From an uncultured Paraprevotella sp. (GTDB taxonomy: Bacteria > Bacteroidota > Bacteroidia > Bacteroidales > Bacteroidaceae): a stretch of 34,516 nucleotides of DNA. This document shows, piece by piece, positions 24,186 to 32,524 of this stretch (position 1 is the first letter of the stretch; each line of letters begins with the position of its first letter). The notes beneath the pieces are model-generated. The model ran no database searches and was not told the DNA's origin. It saw nothing but the letters and a program-made list of their open reading frames with translations. Location of the stretch: positions 1 through 34,516 of the forward strand of contig CAAFWT010000191.1 in the NCBI GenBank assembly GCA_900766785.1, given 5' to 3'. The translations under genes were made by a program, and so were the position numbers.

Positions 24186-24875
24186 ATGATGAAACGATTA
24201 TTCACCGTACTCTTGCTCGTGCTCCCCCTGTCGCTTTCTGCACAGATGCAGTTCGGCTACTTGAGTTACAAGACTATCATGGCCGAGATGCCAGAGTTTG
24301 CGCAGGTCAAGCAAAGCATGACAGAACTGAAGGCTAAGTATGATGCTGAGGCAACACGCGGGGAAGAGGAGTTTCAAAAGAAATTCGCTGATTTCCTGCA
24401 GGGACAGAAGGATTTCCCGCAGACCATTATGCAGAAGAGACAGGCTGAGTTGCAGTCTCTCATGGAGAATGGTATTTCTTTTAGGATAGAGTCACAGAAG
24501 ACACTCGAGCAAGCTGAGAAAGACTTGATGGCCGAGGTCAAGAAGAAACTGAACAATGTCATCCTTGAGGTTGGTGTAGAATATGGCTATGCCTTCGTGC
24601 TCAACATAGATGATGATGCTTGTCCGTTCATCAATCCTGTCATCGGAGTTGATGTGACTGACTTGGTTCGTTGGAAACTGGGACTGTTACCAGAACCTCC
24701 AGTAGGTGCAATGCCAGTTACAGCTCCTCAGGGCGAAGGGATACCTGCCACTGAGAACGTACCCACAGAGCAACCTGCTGTACCCACGGAGCAACCTGCT
24801 GTACCCACAGAGCAACCTGCTGTACCTGCAGAGCAGCAAGTGGTACAACCGGTGCAGGAACAGACACAACCCTGA
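24186..24875 (+). CDS. skp: OmpH/Skp family chaperone, copy 3, with repeat tail
   Basis: The third paralog has a signal peptide ending LSAQ, the FGYLSYKTIMAEMPEF start, a coiled-coil body (about 40-125) and the GYAFVLNIDDDACPFINP strand. After about residue 160 it carries a roughly 65-residue extension rich in Pro, Val, Gln and Glu, with three perfect PTEQPAV heptads and a fourth degenerate one. Copies 1 and 2 lack this extension. Such tails are usually flexible and surface-exposed; its role is unknown. murI follows after 6 bp. Confidence 0.87.
   Translation: MMKRLFTVLLLVLPLSLSAQMQFGYLSYKTIMAEMPEFAQVKQSMTELKAKYDAEATRGEEEFQKKFADFLQGQKDFPQTIMQKRQAELQSLMENGISFRIESQKTLEQAEKDLMAEVKKKLNNVILEVGVEYGYAFVLNIDDDACPFINPVIGVDVTDLVRWKLGLLPEPPVGAMPVTAPQGEGIPATENVPTEQPAVPTEQPAVPTEQPAVPAEQQVVQPVQEQTQP
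24761..24844 (+). repeat. 21-bp in-frame minisatellite in skp copy 3
   Basis: Three nearly identical 21-bp units start at 24761, 24782 and 24803 (one base change in unit two), and a degenerate fourth starts at 24824. Each unit encodes PTEQPAV when read in frame. Copy-number change would alter tail length without shifting the frame. Confidence 0.9.
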
Positions 24876-24881
24876 CGGCTC

Positions 24882-25730
24882 ATGCTTTCCACTAAGACTG
24901 GTTTCCCAAACGAGAGCGGTCCCATCGGAATCTTTGATTCAGGTTATGGGGGACTGACTATACTGCGGCAGATAAGAAGTTTGATGCCGCAGTATGATTA
25001 TGTGTATCTGGGTGATAATGCACGCGCTCCTTATGGAACCCGATCTTTCGAACTGGTTTATGAGTTTACCCTGCAGGCCGTGACCCATCTCTTCCAGCAA
25101 GGTTGTCCTCTGGTGATATTGGGTTGCAACACCGCTTCTGCAAAAGCATTGCGTACCATTCAGCAGAAGGATTTGCCCTTGCTGGACATGACCCGACGGG
25201 TGCTCGGAGTCATCAGACCTACAGCCGAAAGTGTAGGCATCCTTACACAGACTCGTCATGTGGGAGTGGTGGCTACACCAGGAACCATCAAGAGCCATAC
25301 TTACGAACTGGAGATAGCCAAACTTTATCCCGATGTGGTGGTGACTGGTGAGGCATGCCCCATGTGGGTTCCGCTGGTGGAGAACTATGAATATGACAGC
25401 CCCGGTGCTGACTATTTCGTGAAGAAGAGTCTGGACAGACTGCTGGAAAAGGATTCTCTCATTGACTGTATCATCCTGGGATGTACCCATTACCCTCTTC
25501 TTCTCAATAAGATCCAGAAGTATGTGCCCCAGGGAGTACGTGTCATGCCTCAAGGCGAATACGTGGCGGCCAGTCTGAAGTGTTATCTTGAGCGTCATCC
25601 CGATATGGAACAACGCTTGTCCACGGGTGGGCAGGTCTTGTATCAGACCACCGAGCAGGCCGATGTGTTCCAGTCCAATGCCAGTGTGTTCATGGGGCAG
25701 GATGTATCTGCACAGCGTGTGAACTTATAA
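24882..25730 (+). CDS. murI: Glutamate racemase
   Basis: MurI interconverts L- and D-glutamate and supplies D-glutamate for the peptidoglycan stem peptide. The product shows IFDSGYGGLTIL with D19-S20, the first catalytic Cys in LGCNTASA (C82) and the second in LGCTHYPLL (C201, with H203). The length of 282 fits. It lies 6 bp after the third skp-like gene, so cell-wall precursor supply and outer-membrane protein chaperoning share a transcription unit. Confidence 0.95.
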   Translation: MLSTKTGFPNESGPIGIFDSGYGGLTILRQIRSLMPQYDYVYLGDNARAPYGTRSFELVYEFTLQAVTHLFQQGCPLVILGCNTASAKALRTIQQKDLPLLDMTRRVLGVIRPTAESVGILTQTRHVGVVATPGTIKSHTYELEIAKLYPDVVVTGEACPMWVPLVENYEYDSPGADYFVKKSLDRLLEKDSLIDCIILGCTHYPLLLNKIQKYVPQGVRVMPQGEYVAASLKCYLERHPDMEQRLSTGGQVLYQTTEQADVFQSNASVFMGQDVSAQRVNL

Positions 25731-25746
25731 CTAACATTTCCAAGGT

Positions 25747-26754
25747 ATGCGTACAGTAATCTATAGGTCTGTTTGGAGTTCGTGGGTCTTACTCTTGCTT
25801 CTGGTTGCATGTGATAGCAAACCGAAGTCCGTGGTAAAACCTCACTCCAAGGGTTTGCCCAGTGAACTGCTTATCGTTGCGGATGAGGCTGTTGGCAAGA
25901 GCGATGTCATGGACTCTCTGATAGCTATGACTCAAGAGCCTGTACCCGAAATCATGCAGCCCGAACCTATGTTTCGCGTGTTGCGTGTGTCGGCACGTAA
26001 TTATACCCAACGTTATGTGACCATGCACACCAAACTGTTTGTGCATCTGGATGCCGAAGTGACCAAACCCATGATGGGTATCGCCCGCGATGTATGCGCT
26101 TTCCCGCAGACAGAGGTCACCGTCTCTGCCAGCAACTTGAGAGATTTGCGTTCGTTCCTTGCTCGTCATAAGCAGGAGGTGGTGGAGGCATTGCTCGAAG
26201 GACAGTTGCTGGTTCGCATAGAAGATTTACGTAAACAACACAATGCACATGTGCGTCAGCAGGCCATTAAGCATTTGGGTTATTCCATATTTGTGCCCAA
26301 GAGTGTGTGTGCAGTAAAGAAGGAACCCCGATTCCTGTGGGCTGGATCCAATCTTCAGGAACGCGATATGAATGTGGTCATCTATGAGTATCCCTGGGAC
26401 GGAAGGCCTCTTGAAGATATCGAACATCTCGTGACTGTGCGTGACTCTGTCATGAAACGAAATATTCCAGGAGAGAGGGACGGACAGTGGATGCAGACTT
26501 CCAGGGTGGATGGCAACCCGCTGGTGATAGGACAGAAGAAACAGTCCTGTGGACATGAATACTTTGAGATGCGTGGAATGTGGGATGTACGTAAGGCACC
26601 CATCGGGGGACCATTCGTGGCTATGTATACACTGGATTCACTGCGAAGGACGGTACTCGCCACAGAGGGATTTGTATACTCGCCTTCCACAGAGAAACGT
26701 GATCTGATACGCCTTGTAGAGGCTTCACTGCTGACTATTAAAAAACAGAAATGA
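25747..26754 (+). CDS. DUF4837 family lipoprotein
   Basis: The protein matches the Bacteroidota DUF4837 family. The signal peptide ends in LLVAC, giving lipidation at C22. The mature part contains the family-like SKGLPSELLIVAD strand near the start, and IFVPKSV, DMNVVIYEYPW and RGMWDVRKAPIGGPFVAMYTLD further on. Function is unknown. It starts 16 bp after murI and overlaps the next gene by ATGA, so it belongs to the envelope block. Confidence 0.85.
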   Translation: MRTVIYRSVWSSWVLLLLLVACDSKPKSVVKPHSKGLPSELLIVADEAVGKSDVMDSLIAMTQEPVPEIMQPEPMFRVLRVSARNYTQRYVTMHTKLFVHLDAEVTKPMMGIARDVCAFPQTEVTVSASNLRDLRSFLARHKQEVVEALLEGQLLVRIEDLRKQHNAHVRQQAIKHLGYSIFVPKSVCAVKKEPRFLWAGSNLQERDMNVVIYEYPWDGRPLEDIEHLVTVRDSVMKRNIPGERDGQWMQTSRVDGNPLVIGQKKQSCGHEYFEMRGMWDVRKAPIGGPFVAMYTLDSLRRTVLATEGFVYSPSTEKRDLIRLVEASLLTIKKQK

Positions 26755-27830
26755 GACATATACATATAACTGGCATTCTATGTGGCATCATGCTCTTTTC
26801 AGCTACACAGCTTTGCGCACAGGCCTTGCTGGTTCCTGATGCAGAGATTCTGAAGGTGGGTGATGTGGCTTTCCAGACTCAGAAGAGGATGGTCTTGGGA
26901 TTTCGTAATCGCGGTGACAAGCCTTTGCGATTGCTCAAGGTGAATCCCTCGTGCAGCTGTTTGGACGTGCAGTATCCCACTCAAGCAATCCCCGCTGGAG
27001 GTCATGGAGAGATTACTCTGACTTTTGATGCCGTTCAGCTGGGCTCCTTCTACCGCGATGTGGAGATTGTCACCGATGCTTCGGACAATCCAGTATATAT
27101 GGCTATACAGGGGAATGTAGTGACAGAGGTTACTGACTACGGACAAGATTTTCCTATAGACTTGGGTAATGTGCGGCTGCAGACTAACTATATAGAGTTT
27201 GATGATGTCCATAGGGGAGACCAGCCGTCGGTAGAGATAGAGGTGGCCAATCTGGAGCATTCCGCCTACCGACCCACATTGATGCATCTGCCTCCTTATC
27301 TTTCGGCAGAGTCTGTACCTGAAGATATTCCCGGGGGGAAGACCGGCAGAATAAGGATTACACTCGATAGTGGCAAACTGCCTCTGCTGGGTCTCAATCA
27401 GACCAGCATCTATTTGGCACGTTATGTGGGGGATAAGATAAGCGATACCAATGAGATTTATGTCAATGCGGTTCTCCTTCCTGATTTCTCCCATCTCACT
27501 CCCGAACAGATAGCCAATTCTCCCGAACTTCAGGTGGAGAGCAATGAAGTGGATTTCGGAAGTATGGGAGACAAGGAAAAGGTAACCCAGACCTTGGTCC
27601 TGAGCAACGTGGGCAAGTCGCCATTGCATTTCAAGCAGGTTCAGGTCTTCAACAAGGCTGTTACTGTCAGTCTGGGAAACAGAATACTGAAGCCTGGCAA
27701 GAGCACCAAGCTCAAGGTGTCGGTGATAGCCCGGTATCTCAAGAAGGCCAAAAGTCGTCCCCGCGTACTGCTTATTACCGACGACCCTAAGCATTCCAAG
27801 GAAGTAATCAATATCAATGTGCAGCCCTGA
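26751..27830 (+). CDS. DUF1573 domain-containing exported protein
   Basis: The product has a signal peptide ending near LCAQ (about residue 25). A DUF1573 Ig-like domain (about 28-125) follows, recognisable from GFRNRGDKPLRLLKVNPSCSCL and PAGGHGEITLTFD. A second, related domain is at the C-terminus (about 262-359; VDFGSMGDKEKVTQTLVLSNVGKSPL). These resemble ASH/MSP-type beta-sandwiches of exported proteins. Function is unknown. It is coupled to the DUF4837 gene by ATGA and ends the envelope block. Confidence 0.85.
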   Translation: MRHIHITGILCGIMLFSATQLCAQALLVPDAEILKVGDVAFQTQKRMVLGFRNRGDKPLRLLKVNPSCSCLDVQYPTQAIPAGGHGEITLTFDAVQLGSFYRDVEIVTDASDNPVYMAIQGNVVTEVTDYGQDFPIDLGNVRLQTNYIEFDDVHRGDQPSVEIEVANLEHSAYRPTLMHLPPYLSAESVPEDIPGGKTGRIRITLDSGKLPLLGLNQTSIYLARYVGDKISDTNEIYVNAVLLPDFSHLTPEQIANSPELQVESNEVDFGSMGDKEKVTQTLVLSNVGKSPLHFKQVQVFNKAVTVSLGNRILKPGKSTKLKVSVIARYLKKAKSRPRVLLITDDPKHSKEVININVQP

Positions 27831-27904
27831 AATCTATTGTCAGTGCAGCCGTAATTCATAAGAAACAGCCCATAGGGGGAATAATAAATCACAGGAGGAG
27901 CGTT

Positions 27905-29002
27905 ATGGAACATCCCGAGAATAGTGAAGAGTATGCTGGACTGGTGGTCAACAAAGGTATCGGTCCCGTATCCATTGTGAACCCTTATCTGAAGAAGGGT
28001 AGGTTTGCGCGCCGCAGATTGTCGGCCGCAGATTATGTAGAGGGTATCCTCAAGGGCAATGTCACCATATTGGGACAGGCTGTAACCTTGGTGGAGAGCA
28101 CCATGCCTGAGCATCAGGTCATTGCCCAGGAGGTGATAGAGAAATGTCTCCCTTATTCAGGAAAGAGCATACGCATCGGCATCAGCGGCGTTCCCGGTGC
28201 TGGCAAGAGTACCAGTATCGATGAGTTTGGCATTCATGTCCTCAAGGAACATGGGGGCAGGCTAGCGGTGCTGGCCATTGATCCCAGTAGCGAACGCTCC
28301 AAGGGAAGTATCCTGGGTGACAAGACACGTATGGAGAAGTTGTCTGTTCATCCTGACTCCTTTATACGTCCCAGTCCCTCGGCAGGTAGCTTGGGTGGTG
28401 TGGCCCGTAAGACACGTGAGACCATTATCTTGTGCGAGGCAGCGGGTTTCGATAAGATTTTCGTGGAAACTGTTGGCGTGGGGCAGAGTGAGACCGCATG
28501 CCATTCCATGGTGGACTTTTTCCTGCTTATCCAGTTGGCAGGTACGGGTGACGAACTCCAGGGCATCAAGCGAGGTATTATGGAGATGGCCGATGGCATC
28601 ATCATCAATAAGTGTGATGGAAATAATGTGGATAAATGCCAACTGGCTGCCACTCAGTTCCGCAATGCCCTACAATTGTTCCCGAAGTCAGAGAGCGGAT
28701 GGGACCCTCAGGTGTTGACCTACAGCGGTTTCTATGGATACGGAATCAAGGAGGTGTGGGATATGGTCTACAGTTATATTGATTTTGTCAAGAACAATGG
28801 CTATTTCGAACATCGCAGAGCTGAGCAGAGCAAATACTGGATGTACGAAAGTATCAACGAACAGCTCCACAACAGTTTCTATCAGAATAAGACTATTGCC
28901 GACATGCTTCGTGGTATGGAGAGGAATGTGCTGGAAGGGCAGTGTACCTCATTCGTTGCTGCCAAGCAGTTGGTCGATGCGTACTTTGCACTCCTCCATT
29001 AA
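27905..29002 (+). CDS. meaB: Methylmalonyl-CoA mutase-associated GTPase MeaB
   Basis: MeaB is a G3E-family GTPase that protects and gates cofactor loading of the B12-dependent methylmalonyl-CoA mutase, used for propionate/succinate interconversion. The 365-residue product has the P-loop GVPGAGKS (about 95-102), the switch region with DPSSERSKGSILGDKTRM, ETVGVGQSE and the guanine-specificity motif NKCDG. A strong AGGAGG-type ribosome site precedes the ATG, unusual for this phylum. The mutase genes are not in the window. Its last 54 bp overlap the end of ispH on the opposite strand. Confidence 0.94.
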   Translation: MEHPENSEEYAGLVVNKGIGPVSIVNPYLKKGRFARRRLSAADYVEGILKGNVTILGQAVTLVESTMPEHQVIAQEVIEKCLPYSGKSIRIGISGVPGAGKSTSIDEFGIHVLKEHGGRLAVLAIDPSSERSKGSILGDKTRMEKLSVHPDSFIRPSPSAGSLGGVARKTRETIILCEAAGFDKIFVETVGVGQSETACHSMVDFFLLIQLAGTGDELQGIKRGIMEMADGIIINKCDGNNVDKCQLAATQFRNALQLFPKSESGWDPQVLTYSGFYGYGIKEVWDMVYSYIDFVKNNGYFEHRRAEQSKYWMYESINEQLHNSFYQNKTIADMLRGMERNVLEGQCTSFVAAKQLVDAYFALLH

Positions 29003-29821
29003 CCATTTTGGGGTGCTGGTGGCACCACAGATGCCGATGCTCTGGCACCCCTTCAACCATTCTGGATCAATCTCTTTGGCTGAGTCTATCTGATAGGAAT
29101 GTGGATTGGCCAGGAGACATTGCTCATACAGAGCACGACCATTGCTGCTTTTCTTCCCCGATACGAATAACACCGTGTCGTGTCTGGCAGCGAACTCCTG
29201 AATGTGAGGCATGCGGTTGGCCACTTGCCGGCAGATGGTGTCATAGTAGATAAAGGTGGCATGGGCAGAAATGTGCTCCTTGATGTATTCCACTATCTCT
29301 CGGAATTCCCCCAGAGGTTTGGTGGTCTGAGAATACAAGCAGATGTCTTTGGTGAAATCCAGTTGCTCCACATCTGCCAGGGTTTCCACCACGATGGCTT
29401 TTCCTTCGGTCTGTCCCACCAGTCCCAGTACTTCTGCATGTCCATTTTTGCCGAAGATGACAATCTGTTTTTTCTGTTCACAATCGGCTTGGTATTCCTC
29501 TTTGATGCGTTTCTGTAAGTGCAGTACCACAGGACATGTGGCATCAATAATCTCTATATCATTCTTCTCTGCGGTCTGGTAAGTGGAAGGTGGCTCTCCG
29601 TGTGCACGCAGCAGTACTTTCGAGTGTCGGATATGTTCCAGCTTGTGGTGATCTATTGTCTCAAGGCCCATTTTCTGCAGTCGGTCACATTCCCTGCCGT
29701 TGTGCACGATGTCGCCCAAGCAGTAGAGATGTCCCTCCTTGCCTAACTCCTCCTCTGCTTTCCCTATGGCTCTTGTGACGCCAAAGCAGAATCCTGAACC
29801 CTTGTCAATCTCTATCTTCAT
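28949..29821 (-). CDS. ispH: 4-hydroxy-3-methylbut-2-enyl diphosphate reductase
   Basis: IspH performs the last step of the MEP isoprenoid pathway, reducing HMBPP to IPP and DMAPP with an iron-sulfur cluster. The three cluster cysteines are present: C12 (GFCFGV), C96 (ATCP) and C197 (DTICRQV). H40, H74 and the HAE of GKNGHAE line the active site. The length of 290 fits. It is coupled by ATGA to cmk upstream. Its product feeds the prenyl synthases encoded at 32525 and 19577. The 3' end overlaps meaB. Confidence 0.95.
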   Translation of the reverse strand: MKIEIDKGSGFCFGVTRAIGKAEEELGKEGHLYCLGDIVHNGRECDRLQKMGLETIDHHKLEHIRHSKVLLRAHGEPPSTYQTAEKNDIEIIDATCPVVLHLQKRIKEEYQADCEQKKQIVIFGKNGHAEVLGLVGQTEGKAIVVETLADVEQLDFTKDICLYSQTTKPLGEFREIVEYIKEHISAHATFIYYDTICRQVANRMPHIQEFAARHDTVLFVSGKKSSNGRALYEQCLLANPHSYQIDSAKEIDPEWLKGCQSIGICGATSTPKWLMEECKVRIDQLLGSNE

Positions 29822-30510
29822 TCTTTGCTGGCCTTCTTCAGGTACTCCTTCATCAGCCAGTCCGACTGTTCCTCGATGGTCATGTTGGAGTTGTCCAGAA
29901 CGATAGCGTCGTCAGCTCGTCTCAGAGGGCTTGTCTCGCGCGTGGAGTCAAGATAGTCTCTTTGCTTTACGTTTTCCAGGATGTCTGCCAACTGGCATTT
30001 CTCTCCCTTTGCTATCAGTTCATCATATCGTCGTTGTGCGCGTATCTCAGCACTGGCGGTGACAAATATCTTCAGTTCGGCAGTGGGGAATACCACCGTG
30101 CCGATATCCCTGCCGTCCATGACCACACCTTTCTCCTTGCCCATCTCACGCTGCATCTCCACCATGGCTGTGCGAACGAAGGGCAAGGCGGCAATCTGAC
30201 TCACATGGTGTGATACCTCCATCGTTCGTATCTCTCTCTCCACGTATTCTCCGTTCAGGTACGTGTCGGGGCGATTTGTCTCCGTATTCAGTTGGAATGA
30301 GATACTGATATGGCTCATCTCTTCTTGCAGGGCCTCTGCCTTCACCTTGCCCTCAGAGATAAGTCCGTGGCGCATGGCATACAGGGTGACGGCCCGGTAC
30401 ATGGCTCCAGTATCTATATATACATATCCTATTTTCTGTGCCAGATCTTTGGCCATAGTACTTTTTCCACAGGAGGAATGACCATCTATGGCTATGGTAA
30501 TTTTCTTCAT
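29818..30510 (-). CDS. cmk: Cytidylate kinase
   Basis: Cmk phosphorylates CMP and dCMP to the diphosphates. The 230-residue product has the P-loop GHSSCGKST (10-18), the YIDTGAMYRA motif, the CMP-binding region with VVMDGRDIGTVVFP, and the lid arginines. It starts 4 bp after porQ and overlaps ispH by ATGA, a compact three-gene order I know from other Bacteroidota. Confidence 0.95.
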   Translation of the reverse strand: MKKITIAIDGHSSCGKSTMAKDLAQKIGYVYIDTGAMYRAVTLYAMRHGLISEGKVKAEALQEEMSHISISFQLNTETNRPDTYLNGEYVEREIRTMEVSHHVSQIAALPFVRTAMVEMQREMGKEKGVVMDGRDIGTVVFPTAELKIFVTASAEIRAQRRYDELIAKGEKCQLADILENVKQRDYLDSTRETSPLRRADDAIVLDNSNMTIEEQSDWLMKEYLKKASKE

Positions 30511-30514
30511 TGTA

Positions 30515-31507
30515 TCAGTCTTTTAGAAAATTGTAGGCAATGTTAAAGGAAAGGGTGGGTGCTCCCACATGATATTTGGCATATCCGATGCCGGCACTGA
30601 ACTTTTTCAGATATACGCCAGCACCGAAAGATAAACCTGCTGCATGTGAGGAACCAGCGGCTTTCATTTCGTATGCTCTTCTGAAGTTATATGCTGCAGC
30701 CAAATACAGGAATCGGGCTGGCTTGATATCCACACCCACATTGAAGTGATTGGTCAGAATGCGCCCCTTGCTTACCTTTCCACTTACAGAGTAATAGTCG
30801 TCCTGACTCCAGCGGGTCAAATCCACCAGTGTCACGGATATGCTGATGGGTGCGTGCCCAAGCTCTTTGGTGAAACCCGCTTCCAAATCAAAGGGAAGAC
30901 GTTCGTGATGATTCCCAAATGCTTTTACTTGTCCTCCGATGTTGCGTGCAGCAGCCGAGAGCGAGAATCCTCTCTCTTCCAGGAAATAGTTGACACCTAA
31001 GTCTACGGCCAAAGCACAGGATGAGAATTCTCCGTAATGAGAGTATATGACCTTGCCAGTGGCTCCACCCGACCATCGGTCACCCAGAAGATAAGCGTAC
31101 GTTCCGTTTACACAGATATCCTGAGCATGCATCTCACCGATAATCTCTCCTGTGGGCAGAGTCTCGTTGATGGAGCCGTAGCCCACAAACTGCGCACTCA
31201 CTCCCCAGGTTCCTCTCTCTCCCGTAGTCTGTGCGTATGCCACACTTCCTGCTTTTGATCCTTTCATGAAAGTGAGGAAGTTAAATCCTGCTGTTCTGTT
31301 GCTGACGCTGGAGAGCAAGGATGGGTTCTGGTTGACCAGGGTGATGTCATCCTCAATGAGTGAGATGTTGTGACCTCCCAGACCTGTCACATGAGCAGAG
31401 TAGGGCAGACTCAGGAAATTGAATACACTCGTGCTTTCCTGACATGACACATTGGTGGCAATGTATAATATTGCCACAAGAAGCACGGGAAAGCGTTTCT
31501 TATTCAT
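30515..31507 (-). CDS. porQ: Type IX secretion system protein PorQ
   Basis: PorQ is an outer-membrane barrel of the T9SS attachment machinery that handles cargo carrying C-terminal sorting domains. The product (330 residues from this start) has a signal peptide ending near VSCQES. The family start FLSLPYSAHVTGLGGHNISLIEDD and NQNPSLLS follow, then a PorV/FadL-like barrel ending in LSFNIAYNFLKD. I start at 31507 because the longer frame (to 31558) would begin upstream of the predicted promoter element at 31535. It heads porQ-cmk-ispH. Likely clients in the window are the GH5 enzyme, the giant repeat protein and the 589-residue protein. Confidence 0.92.
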   Translation of the reverse strand: MNKKRFPVLLVAILYIATNVSCQESTSVFNFLSLPYSAHVTGLGGHNISLIEDDITLVNQNPSLLSSVSNRTAGFNFLTFMKGSKAGSVAYAQTTGERGTWGVSAQFVGYGSINETLPTGEIIGEMHAQDICVNGTYAYLLGDRWSGGATGKVIYSHYGEFSSCALAVDLGVNYFLEERGFSLSAAARNIGGQVKAFGNHHERLPFDLEAGFTKELGHAPISISVTLVDLTRWSQDDYYSVSGKVSKGRILTNHFNVGVDIKPARFLYLAAAYNFRRAYEMKAAGSSHAAGLSFGAGVYLKKFSAGIGYAKYHVGAPTLSFNIAYNFLKD

Positions 31508-31534
31508 CAAGGACTGTTTTCTATTATATTTCTC

Positions 31535-31542
31535 CAAAGGTA
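31535..31542 (-). promoter_or_regulatory. Candidate -7 element for porQ
   Basis: The minus strand reads TACCTTTG, matching TAnnTTTG and giving a leader of about 22 nt before the 31507 start. No convincing -33 element at normal spacing. Confidence 0.5.
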
Positions 31543-31638
31543 AAACAAAATGTTTCAAACTTTCAGTGTAGATATGAAAAATGTGGGCGCTACATCAAAA
31601 AAATACATATCCTTGGTGGTGTATATTAAAAAATGTGG

Positions 31639-31646
31639 TAAATTTG
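31639..31646 (+). promoter_or_regulatory. Candidate promoter for the TonB-family gene
   Basis: TAAATTTG matches TAnnTTTG. A partial -33 TTG sits at 31613-31615, 23 bp upstream, within the normal spacing. The leader would be about 48 nt. This is the best-supported promoter in the window. Confidence 0.6.
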
Positions 31647-31700
31647 CCCAAGTACTGACGTACAGGTAAAATCACGGATAAATAAAAACATAACAAGAAT

Positions 31701-32423
31701 ATGAGTGCTTACATGACCGCAAACGATGAGTTGAGAAGTCAGAAGTCAACCAACATCCTTATTGGATTGGTGCTGGCTTTTGCTTCACTGTTCGTTGCCT
31801 TTGAGTTCACACAGCGTGAGGTTAAGGCTGTAGAGGACAATGACAAGATTTACGATTTCAAGATGGAAGAGGACATGATTCCTATTACACAGCAACAGGA
31901 AATGGTTGCTCCTCCTCCAGCTGCAGCTCCCACAGTGATGGAGTTTATCAATGAGGTGGAAGATGATACCGAGCTTCCCGAGGAAGAGGTTGAGACCACC
32001 GAGGAGGTAAACCAGGCTATTACGGCTGTGGTGGGTACCGGTGCTCCCAGTGCTGTTGTTCCCACAGGTCCAGTAGGTCCTGTCGTAGAGGTGGACGATG
32101 ATGAGCGCATTTATGAAGTGGTAGAGGAAAATGCTCAGTTCCCCGGCGGTGATGAGGCTTGTATGAAGTGGTTGGCAGAACATCTGAAGTATCCTTCCAT
32201 CTGTCAGGAGCAGGGCGTGCAGGGACGTGTGTTCGTTTCCTTCGTGGTCAACAAGGACGGATCTATCGTTGATGTGGAGATTAAGCGTTCTCCCGATCCT
32301 AATCTGTCCAAGGAGGCCGAGCGCGTGGTGAAGTCCATGCCTAAGTGGAAGCCCGCACGTCAGGGTAACAGAACCGTGCGTTCACGCTTCAACTTGCCTG
32401 TGATGTTCCGATTGAACAACTAA
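31701..32423 (+). CDS. TonB-family energy transducer
   Basis: TonB couples the inner-membrane proton gradient to outer-membrane transporters such as SusC-type receptors. The product has one N-terminal transmembrane helix (about 18-36), an acidic and proline-containing periplasmic linker (about 50-145, with PPPAAAP and runs of Glu) and a TonB C-terminal domain (about 160-238; YPSICQEQGVQGRVFVSFVVNKDGSI, MPKWKPARQGNRTV). The linker is short and acidic rather than Pro/Lys-rich, common in Bacteroidota. The gene is monocistronic, with its own promoter and terminator. No ExbB/ExbD gene is in the window. Confidence 0.92.
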   Translation: MSAYMTANDELRSQKSTNILIGLVLAFASLFVAFEFTQREVKAVEDNDKIYDFKMEEDMIPITQQQEMVAPPPAAAPTVMEFINEVEDDTELPEEEVETTEEVNQAITAVVGTGAPSAVVPTGPVGPVVEVDDDERIYEVVEENAQFPGGDEACMKWLAEHLKYPSICQEQGVQGRVFVSFVVNKDGSIVDVEIKRSPDPNLSKEAERVVKSMPKWKPARQGNRTVRSRFNLPVMFRLNN

Positions 32424-32458
32424 TAGCAGGATTTAAATACTCTATTTATATAATATAT

Positions 32459-32490
32459 AATGAGGCATCCTTCTGGGGGCCTCATTTTTT
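32459..32490 (+). terminator. Rho-independent terminator after the TonB-family gene
   Basis: AATGAGGC pairs with GCCTCATT around a 12-nt loop, followed by a run of six T (32485-32490). It lies about 35 bp past the stop and isolates the gene from the polyprenyl synthetase downstream. Confidence 0.85.
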
Positions 32491-32524
32491 ATCCACACAG
32501 ATTCCTTTATTACGAGAAGCAGGT

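Noticed and set aside
31508..31558. Extended porQ start
   Set aside because: It would begin upstream of the likely -7 element and put 17 charged residues before a standard signal peptide.
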